NCBI GenBank assembly: GCA_028564705.1
Contig: JAPXFQ010000840.1
Location: 62,001 to 126,000 of the forward strand
DNA from: Apricaphanius iberus
Taxonomy: Eukaryota > Chordata > Actinopteri > Cyprinodontiformes > Aphaniidae
DNA: 64,000 nucleotides
Direction: 5' to 3'
Position 1 is the stretch's first letter, and every line of letters begins with the position of its first letter. A model generated the notes under the pieces. It was not told where the DNA came from. It saw nothing but the letters and a program-made list of their open reading frames with translations, and did no database searches. Of the stretch, positions 55,340-64,000 are shown in pieces. The position numbers and the translations under genes were made by a program.

Positions 55340-56860
55340 GCATGGATTACAGGAATTTATTCTACATTCCTAAGAACGGCAGCTGGATCAAAGAACAAAG
55401 ATGCCTGATGGACAGAGAAGTAGGTGTGTACATACTAATGCTAATGTGTTTTAGCCATTTATCAAGCTGCTTATCTAATCTTATAACAGCATTGTGTGAT
55501 TAATTAATTGATCTGTGGCATTTCAGAATAGTGGACGCAGCTGTGTTAGTTTGGGCTCTGTCTAAAGCCTGGAGATTTAGCAACTAAAATTGACTTTATT
55601 GACGAATTTTTTTCAAAAAATTAAATAAAATAAACCAAACATCTGAGCCCTTGGCTCATTGTAGTACTTCGTGCTTTTCAAATTCACTGTGAGAATACTG
55701 TTTAAGATAAAGCTCAGCTCTGCTTCTCTCAGTCCGAGCTACTGCATCTCTGCATGGAAGAGGAGCGCAGTGCGCGGGGTGGGTTGGTGGGGTTGTGTGT
55801 GCAGGATGCGGGTTTACATAGAAACAAGCCTTTTTACTTCGTGGTCCAACATTAACTACAGGATACAAGTTAAATTTTAGGACAAATTAATACTGTATAA
55901 CACCAATGGTAAGATTTTAGTATATATGAAAATATATATATATATAAAATGGGATGATATAGTCCCTTGAACAAGCGAGGCTCATGTGTGTCACTGCTAC
56001 ATTAAAGGCAGTAGCTGTCAAACGATGCTAGATTAGTGAGAGTGGAAGGAATGGAAAGAGCCTCGTTCTTCTCCCAGTCTGAAAAAAACGTATAGATGCA
56101 GTCTATAAGCATCACAAATATTATAACAAATAAGGGGAACACCAGCTGCATATAAAAGCTCGTCAGGCTGCATTGCATAAAAATGTGAGTTACCGGTAGG
56201 TGATGTTGCTTTTGGACAGTTAAGCGTGTGACACAAGAAGGCTGAGAAGCGCTTGTATCTGTAAACTTCAAAATTCATGTTAATAAATCATATTACCTTG
56301 TTGGGTAGGGCAAGCTAATCTAGAGTCAGTTGTGAATAATTAAAAGCAGAATCACACCATCTCAGAAAATAGCTGACAGGTCAAATGTGTTAATGTGAAT
56401 TGAGTAAGGATGTAAACATATAAAAAAAACTAAATTAGAACAGTTTCAAAGCCTCGAAATGAAGTCTAAAGTAACAATACAGTTTTATTTTACATGTCTA
56501 TTTTTAACCGGTTGAAATGTACTTTAATGCTATTTTAACACATTTAGACAGGACATGTTAATTTTATCGGTCCATTTTAGCCAAAAAGCAATGTATTTGT
56601 GAGTATTATTTAGTTTCTGTTTACATTTTCTAAAAGTAGAAATTTGTCCAGAGTGGTGGGCCTTTTTCAGTATTCTCTGTGTGAGAAAATGTTCCAGCTA
56701 CTTTTGAAGACAAAATAAAAATGGCACCTTTTTCAATTGCCTAACTAAAATTCTAGTACTTATTACATTTTCTAAATTTTTAAAACTCAAGTATGCATGA
56801 TATAAGATATTTCATTGTGGTTACCTAAAAGGGCATAGTAGTTTTTGTTTTTTATGAGGG
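55340..56860. other. Unassigned AT-rich DNA
   Basis: No gene or named repeat is recognised. Confidence 0.4.
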
Positions 56861-56871
56861 AGTGTCCCCAC

Positions 56872-56935
56872 ATATCGGTATCGGTTTATATTGGTATCGG
56901 AAATTATGAGTTAGGCTATATCGGATATTCCAAAG
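56872..56935. repeat. TATCGG-rich hAT-like remnant
   Basis: CATATCGGTATCGGTTTATA, then TTGGTATCGGAAATTATGAG and CTATATCGGATATT, repeat the TATCGG word that is usual in ends of fish hAT-type MITEs. Confidence 0.4.
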
Positions 56936-57305
56936 CATGGATTTCACATGGGGAAAATCACATGTAATCATATATAAAAACCCTTGTCCCCATGTGAAAT
57001 TTAAATTAAAAAAACATTAAAAACGTGTGAAATGTCAACAACCTGTTTTTCATACATTTCCTGAATTTGTGACATTGTCATGGTAAGAAAGTGAGAAAGC
57101 CAGACTTTCATAGGAAGCCCATTAGATAACATGAGACCACATGGAAAACATGTTATTTTCTGTATAAAACCTATATGTAAAAGATGTATGAAACCTGTGT
57201 AAAACCGTACATGTGAAGCCCATGTGTGCTAAACGTGTGGTTTATCAGGTACCACATGGAAAAACTTGTGATCCCATGTGAGGAAGATGTGAGTTTACCA
57301 TGAGT
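56936..57305. repeat. CACATG/CATGTG-rich block
   Basis: The self-complementary-type words CACATGG, CCATGTG, ACATGTGA and GATGTGAG recur about a dozen times over 370 bp, for example CACATGGGGAAAATCACATG. Spacing is irregular, so it is not a clean tandem repeat. Confidence 0.5.
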
Positions 57306-57384
57306 GTAGAACCAGGTCAAGTCTGAAGGATGTCAGACTTTGTTACTTGTGTATTTTTATTGAATTTGTTTAGATCAGGGTGTT

Positions 57385-57745
57385 TAGTGTTACTTTTTAT
57401 AGAGTATCTCACCCACACAAGAGTTACACTCTGCCCACATTTTGTGTTTGAAAAATTCCTCAAAATGAGCCGTTGTTTTGTGGACGATTGAGGGGGAGGG
57501 CTGGGCGTGGTCTGCGCTATGATTGAAATGTTGACAGCAGCTCTACTGCAGCAGCACACACAGCCAAAAAAATGCAGAGCAATAAAGGGGGGAAATTGTG
57601 AAGTTGAAGATTTCTTTCCACCTGTTTTATACTCCACAGCGGCAGGATGGCTGATGTCAGAAATACAAACTGAGCCGATACTGATGCAAGATTAAAATTT
57701 AAGAGCAGTCTGATGTTATAATCTGAAGAGTGCACTTCCAAAATG
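57385..57745 (+). repeat. Interspersed repeat, first copy
   Basis: It contains GAGTATCTCACCCACACAAG, TTTGAAAAATTCCTCAAAAT GAGCCG and ATAATCTGAAGAGTGCACTT. The same words occur in inverted orientation at 62,230-62,345. Confidence 0.5.
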
Positions 57746-57749
57746 TTTT

Positions 57750-60160
57750 TTAGTACAAAATTCATATTTTTACTAAAACGTATGAAAATACAAACAATAA
57801 TGACCAGACATGTAAACAGCCATATTAGACACTAATTTACACAGTTTATCAGCAAGAAAAAACTTGATTTGTGGGTGAGTTGCACTTGAAGCACTTTCAA
57901 CTTACTTCATGTTCTCAGGTTTTGTTTAATATTTAACCGAGAAAAAAAAAAAGCAAATACATTGGGTGGGCCCAGAGTCTTATGCAGATTCTGACTCCGG
58001 GGTCCCCTTTCTGTTAACACAACCACCCACAAAAAGAGTGTTTCAATACAAGAGTTGGTCTAATCTGGGTAGGCAGAGTTTATTTGGCTGATCCTAAAAA
58101 TCAATCAGAGATTATTTTTTATAATAGCTGAGACAATCTGAATCTCAAACAAAATAGAAAGGTTAAACTAAAGCATCAGATTATAACAATGGTAACATAA
58201 TCAAACAATGAATATTACAGAGTAAAAGTATTTAATTCGAATGTTTAAATTTAATCTTAAAACATTGTATATTAAAAAAGTTCCGTATATACATTTTTAT
58301 GCTTTAAAATTATTTTACTTAAATATTTTTGCAACATTTAAAAACAAAAAGGTTATTTTGATTACAAATATGTAAATAAAATTAAAACTTGCCTAGGTAC
58401 TAAAATAGTTAACAATTGAATATTATTAAGTAATCTACACTGAAACAAAACTAATTCAAATGGAGTAATATTCACATTGTCGTCAATTTTAACATCTGTA
58501 GTGGTCTCAATTCCAGCATGTAGGAGGGGCCCCGGATGGGTTTGGGGGGCCCTATGTGTCTGCTTAGTTCACCTTGGGCCAGCTCTGCAAATAGAGAAGA
58601 TTTTTACAGTACTGTATATAGTAGCTTCTGCTGCCTGGTAAAATACAAGATATTATGTATGTTACTCAGAGAGAAAATATTGTAAAGTATTAATTATGAC
58701 TATATTTGGCAATCCCACACGTACAGTCACAATGGGGTCTAAATAAAAATGTCTCCATTTAAAAAAATAATTTACTGAGGGTCTTATTTTGTTAGGGATA
58801 TCTCATGGATCTATGAATGTGATTGTTTATTCTCCTGGATTAAAAATGCAAAGCAGTTTTATCTCTAGAAGAGGACTTAGTATGCTCCATCAATGAGCCC
58901 ACTCATGAAACAGATGGCCTATATGCTCTCACGCAGAACATTTACGATTACAGTCCAACCCAAGCCAGTTTGTTTTCTTCTCAGAGCAAAAAAAGACCCA
59001 TGGAGCAAATAAATGAAAACCATTTCTCATTTTTCACTCTACCATATTTGCTGCTATGAAATCTATTCTTAGATGTGGCTGATGGTTCCCCAGTACACAG
59101 CACTGCACCTTTCAGGCAATGATAAGAGCTAAAATTATTATCTTAGGATGATGAAAGTGTCCTCCAGCATTTCAAGAGAGTTTCAGCCCCACATCTCCCC
59201 AACAATATGTGATTCTGTTGCTGAGCATCAGTGAATGTTTGCTTGGTTCCGTTTCATAATTTTTAGTTGTGGTTTGCTTATCTAAGCTGCAATTATTTTA
59301 ACCGCTGGTCTGAATTTTTCATTGGCTATTTTATGGTTAGGAAATGAAGCAACATAAGAAAAACAGACAAACAAAATACACTTATGCCTTTTTTTAAGTC
59401 AACGTACATAATTTTCTGCCAAAATGCATGTTAAGAAACCCTGCAATTCCGTTTAGAATATAATTTTGACTCTTGAGTTATAACAGGAGCTTTTTGCTTG
59501 CTACATGTTGTTTAGGGGAACAATGTGTGGAGAGTTAATATTGTCTGTTTGCTGTGACAAGGAGAATTGTCATCCAGAATTGCCATCAGACCACATTCAC
59601 ACAGTGGTGTTCTTTACCAAATGTCACCTTATATCAGTGTGCTGCTTGAGACACTGTAGATATTAAAAGTCAAGCAATTTGTTTAACACTGTGTGAAAAA
59701 TGTGCATCACTTTGTTGTGACAACTACATCCTTAAAAATACTTTTAAAGCTCAGGCTACTTCTCTAGCACTCACTAGAAGAAAGTGTTTTTGGTTTGGAT
59801 TCCTCCATAGGCATTTCTAGCCTATTTTCTGAGTCAATGCACCTCCTAAAGTTGGAGAGGTTTTTTTTTCTCAAATTAAAATGGTGTAAAAACATACAGT
59901 ACTTGTTTGAAACTTAACACAAAAAAACACAGCAATATATATATTTTCTAAATCTGTTGACACGTAATTATATCTTTAAATGTATCATATGCATACTTGC
60001 GTCTGATGAATCTAGGTTGGAAGTCTGCTACAGAGAACAGCAATTACAGTAGTTTTTTAGCAAACCAGCAGAAGGCAAGAAACAACATAGAAACAAACTC
60101 GGTAAGTTAAGTTGTGCTGTTGCATGCAGACAATGGTAGCTAAATTATTAGTTAATACAT
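57750..60160. other. Unassigned AT-rich DNA
   Basis: No coding region or named repeat is recognised. Confidence 0.4.
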
Positions 60161-60164
60161 GACA

Positions 60165-62000
60165 ATAGGGCTTGGTGATATTCGCTAAAATTAATATCAC
60201 GGTATATTGAGCATTTAACCTCTATAACGGTAAGTGGACAATAACAGTGACCACTCTGATCCTACAGTACAAATGCCCCTGGATATCTCTGCTTTGATCT
60301 CTATAAAAGGTGTCCACTGCAGCAGGAAGCCTTCTAAGCTGTCAACTGCACCTCCTGAAGTGTTTAGCAGTACAAGGTCTACGTTTGTTTGAAGTCAAAC
60401 CCAAAGAGATATTTGGTAAATGCTGCATCATGTAAAAAAAGAACCTCTAAAAGAGACATATGTCCGAGACCATGTCCACATATAGCCGGGTATCTTACAA
60501 AACAGAGACATTTTTCTACAGTTTGTTCTGTCATCTACATGTAAACACAGATTTACAGAACCAAAAACGATTATTTCTTAAAAGTCAGACTAAAGACTCT
60601 GTTTTCATCGTCTGCGTATAGACAGAGGAAACCAGAGTTTTAAGTGCTACAGTGTCACTGTCTGCGACACAAAATGCTCAAACATCACTTGTGCGACATG
60701 TGTTTACATTCAGAAATAGCATTAATGCCCTATGAGCTGTGTCGGCATTACTGATTGTCCAAGCGCTTTTTGCCTGCTTGAAGTTAGAAAGTTAAAAAGA
60801 GAGGGAGTAGAAAGTAAGGGTGTGCAAAGCAGCCGATATTTGTATCTGTATTTGTTGGCGGGGGGGCATTTGTATTTGTATTAGAGTAAAATTAAAAAAT
60901 AGGCGTAAATGCAGCATTGAACACGTAACAGGAACGTCATTGAAAAGAGACCAACAGGGGCAGAACAGTTGGGGGATGGATGTACGCCGTAAAGACTTAG
61001 GAGGGGGTAACATGTTTGTGTTATTTTTGTAGAAGTTTCCGTTTTATGTTATATTTTGTGTTCCAAATGTAGTCCTACTCTATAGTTATCTTTTAAGTTA
61101 CGTTACCATCATAGAAACAGCGATGCAGGGGAGTGTGGTTGCTGCCATGACTCATATGTGTTGATTCTGTTTGTGACCGTAAGAAATATTGGCTCCTTCT
61201 GGTTGTGAAATACAAGGACATGAGAAGTGCAGCTAAATTTTTCTCTCCGCTGGCTCATGTCCTGGGTGACTATAGGTTTTTGTACTTATACAAATATTTC
61301 ATCAAGTATTTGTTTGAAATAAGTATTCATGAAAAACATGTTATTGTGTCTTTCTGAATACCATATTTGGTTTCGGCTCCACCGAAAGTGCAACTCCGGT
61401 TCAAGTGCAACTCACCATAAAATCAACTATATTTTTGTTGATAAACAGCATAAATGAGTGTATAATAGCACTGTCTACATGTCCGGTTATTATTTTATGT
61501 AGGTTAGTATATTTCAGTAAAAATATTAATTCTGTACCAAACAGCATTAGTTTAGTGCCCCTACCTGCTTAAAAAAATACACTGCACTGGAATTCACTAG
61601 AATGAACTGCCTGCAGCACAATCGGCTCAAAACCTTGGTGCTCCATTATGCAGCTGGTTAGCCCTATTTGCTGACATTTGCGCATTACCAATGACAAAGG
61701 GAATAACTGATATCATTAAATGGAAAAAAAAAATCTGTGCTAAGAGTTCATTCAGAGTTCAATAATTGTGATGGTGTGAAAAGTATTTTTTTTAACATTC
61801 CTGAATAATTTTCTCCTCATGCTTTGATACTTTATACCGTGGGCATCTACGTACAGTACAGTAGCCGCGGGTGCACCTGTCAAGGCAGAAGTCACACAAA
61901 ATTACTCGAGCTAATCAATAATGCGATAATCGATATATATTGTATGTCATGATGCTGCTACAGGATCGGCATCTGCTCCTGCCCCGGACAGAGAACGACA
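60165..62000. other. DNA-transposon-like patches in unassigned DNA
   Basis: TAGGGCTTGGTGATATTCGC then AATATCACGGTATATTGAGC at 60,170-60,220 is the kind of GATAT/ATATC-rich end seen in fish hAT-type elements; GCAAAATATTGGCGATATTG near 62,450 could be the other end. A TATTTGTATCTG-rich patch is at 60,836-60,885. No transposase frame survives. Confidence 0.3.
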
Positions 62001-62029
62001 CAACGCATTAAAACAATATGGTTCAGGGC

Positions 62030-62400
62030 CGCTCGCCTCCTCCGTAGAACCTCTATCTCCCTGTACTCTGTTCCCTCTTGTGTAGCAAGTGGTGAAAATT
62101 TTCTACCTCCAGATTATTTGCCTTTGAGGCAATGGAGCTCGCGTTACTATAGCTCTCTCCGTCTTTCTAGCCATCTGTGACTGCAACATGTCAGTCACAG
62201 CCCAGAACTTAACCCCCCCTCATTTTTCCTGTTTCCGCTAGGCAACGCCTCCTTTTGAGTCATTTTTCAAAAAGAAATCTGGGCAGGGTTATACGTGGGT
62301 GAGTTACTCTTAAAAAATGCACTCTTCAGATTACGTGTGGATGGGTATTTTTCTTTATTGGAAGTGAAAGTGTGTAATTTTTGCAGTACATCTTTGAAAA
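62030..62400 (-). repeat. Interspersed repeat, second copy
   Basis: On the minus strand GAGTAACTCACCCACGTATA, TTTTTGAAAAATGACTCAAA and TAATCTGAAGAGTGCA match words of the block at 57,385-57,745, though the order of the last block differs, which suggests rearrangement or a different subfamily. Confidence 0.5.
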
Positions 62401-62409
62401 TAGCCATTA

Positions 62410-63000
62410 AAATATTATGTAATAATAATTACGTAAAGCACATTAATTGCAAAATATTGGCGATATTGTAAAATATGACTTTGAAAATCAGTATTAAAAT
62501 ACATAGGCGGCGGTCCTCTTTTTATGGTAAAGCCATATTAGATAACGTCTTCACTTCTACAAGAGCCCGGACGGACAAAGTGCACGGAACATGCCCGCTA
62601 TTAAAACATTGATTTCCCCTCAAAATGCAAAAAAGTTTCGCTATAAATACATTTTTACCTCTTCGCTAGTTCCAAGCGATGAAAGAGAGACTGATGTGCT
62701 CGTCATGTTGCTGAAAATAGATCATTCTCAGGCAATTGAGCGTTTGAAAACAGCACTAGTTGGAATTGCATTGTTGAGTTTCTCAATCGAAGAGACAGAT
62801 ACTGCATGCTTGTGATAATTTAGGTATGCACTGCCCCCTACATGCCGAAAATTAAACACTGTGCCTTTAAAGAGCTGAGTAAAATATTTGCTTTAAAAAA
62901 ATCTGGTTATGTGTATTTGTGGCCTAACTCACATAAATAAATGTCCTTGTATGGTACAACTTTAGATTTTTTGTTGTAGAAGTTGGACATTATTTTTTAA
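62410..63000. other. Unassigned DNA
   Basis: The open frame 62591-62815 shows no recognisable family and is treated as chance. Confidence 0.35.
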
Positions 63001-63008
63001 AGTCTGAG

Positions 63009-63765
63009 TGTTGGGATACAGTGGCTAAGAGTGGACAGGTTGGTCCCTTTCCCTTTGGTTACCTTTCTCTTTGAAGGGACAGACCAGCAATGTGCCTCCA
63101 GGTGTTGCCTTTCATCTTAACTTCTCTAGCTGCTTAAAATGAGAGCTGTTTTGGGAGGCTTCCACAATCGTCCAGTCTAAGTGAGTACTTCTAGCCTCCA
63201 GAGATTTATCCTTTACCTTCCTTGTCCTTCCTCGCATACTGGATTTCCTCTCACACTTTCACACCTTCTGGTAATTTCCATACTTTGCTCAGTCCTGGAT
63301 CCTCCTTGGTTAGCCTCCATATCGCTTTCCCATGGTAACACCACCATTGCTCACCTTGTCCACCGTTCCATCCAACCCACCTGTCAGTACACCCTCCAAT
63401 GCTCCACAACCTAACCTGCATCGGAAAGAGTCACGGAATTCTCCTTCCATTAAACCACTCATCTCCAGTCAACCTCAGACCACTGTTCCCACTTAACCTC
63501 CTCCAAACTAAAAAACCTTCCACCAGCAAGTAAGCTTGACACTAGAAAGCTTTTCTAATCACGCAAGCCTCCGCTTTTTATCCTGTTCCAAAGCTAACTA
63601 CTTACCTGTTCCCTCTCCAGTTCCATGCCACTAGTTGACCTGCTCAACTGTTTCCTCTTCCAGTGCTTGCCTTCTAACTGCCCCGTAACAAAATAAACTT
63701 GTTAAAACAGTTTGTTCGCTGTCTGGTGTTGTTGCCTATTAGTGTTTCTGAAAACAATCATGACA
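63009..63765 (+). mobile_element. Solo LTR with 5-bp target duplication
   Basis: The 757-bp block starts TGTTGGGATAC and ends AATCATGACA. The five bases outside are CTGAG on both sides (63004-63008, 63766-63770). A promoter-like GCTTAAAATGAGAGC is at about 63132 and the polyadenylation signal AATAAA at 63692-63697. A 5-bp duplication fits Ty3/Gypsy integration. The internal part was lost by LTR-LTR recombination. Strand is given from the order of promoter-like motif and polyadenylation signal. Confidence 0.85.
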
Positions 63766-63770
63766 CTGAG

Positions 63771-64000
63771 GACATGAAATTATGAAAACATTCATATTGG
63801 CAGGAATTACTGACCTTTTAACCAGGCATAGAAAAGTATAAATCTGGAAGTAAATGTAGGGTCAAAAAGGAAACAAACATGCAAACAGTCACCAAAATAC
63901 TGCAGAAACAAAAATCCTTTTGATCTTGGTTTGAATGATCAAATGTTTATTTTTTTCAGTTCTTTATGTCTCACTAACAAAACTCAATAGCTGTAATGCA
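63771..64000. other. Unassigned DNA
   Basis: Nothing is recognised in this last stretch. Confidence 0.35.

Noticed and set aside
1..64000. CRISPR arrays, operons, bacterial promoters and terminators
   Set aside because: Composition and repeat content are those of a vertebrate; no regularly spaced direct repeats with unique spacers were seen.

Overview
The window looks like teleost fish DNA, most probably a percomorph (inferred from repeat types; species not determined). It is AT-rich and has no operons and no complete host gene that I can recognise. Almost everything that can be named is a transposable element or its remains: hAT and Tc1 DNA transposons, L2/CR1-type LINEs, a tRNA-derived SINE, Ty3/Gypsy elements and solo LTRs, Penelope-like pieces, and one large endogenous retrovirus (ERV).

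Layout. 1-3.2 kb: old DNA with a decayed L2 endonuclease piece. 3.26-5.07 kb: a nested hAT element holding a SINE and a second, younger hAT element with an 8-bp target duplication. 5.5-11.4 kb: LINE fragments on both strands, including solo L2 3' ends. 13.2-15.0 kb: a possible solo LTR, a common teleost repeat with a G-rich tract, and a large odd inverted repeat. 15.8-18.7 kb: a broken Ty3/Gypsy gag-pol on the minus strand. 19.1-20.5 kb: a Tc1 remnant, another L2 3' end, and a deleted LINE-like coding piece. 20.5-28.7 kb: mostly featureless. 28.7-30.4 kb: a decayed L2-like reverse transcriptase. 32.2-33.0 kb: Penelope-like and SINE-like pieces.

33,192-43,278 is a class I (gamma/epsilon-like) ERV on the minus strand. 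It has paired LTRs, a 4-bp target duplication (GTAT), a tRNA-Ala-type primer-binding site, a polypurine tract, an open gag, a pol in the gag frame behind one UGA, and an env broken by one in-frame stop. RNase H is damaged and no integrase is seen. Pol carries an unusual segment between protease and reverse transcriptase with paired H-x-[T/S] motifs, which I suggest may be a 2H-phosphoesterase-like domain. This is the most interesting item in the window.

44.0-45.3 kb holds LINE and Gypsy 3' ends. 48,885 to about 54,240 is a near-complete L2/CR1-type LINE on the minus strand with both frames open: ORF1 (zinc-finger-like, coiled coil, SGNH esterase) and ORF2 (endonuclease plus reverse transcriptase). 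Its ORF2 follows ORF1 in the same frame after a single UGA. From 54.8 kb to the end there are MITE-like remnants, motif-rich AT DNA, and a clean solo LTR with a 5-bp duplication (63,009-63,765). The two largest elements encode their own copying machinery. The L2 element is also the likely source family of at least four of the short 3'-end copies seen here.
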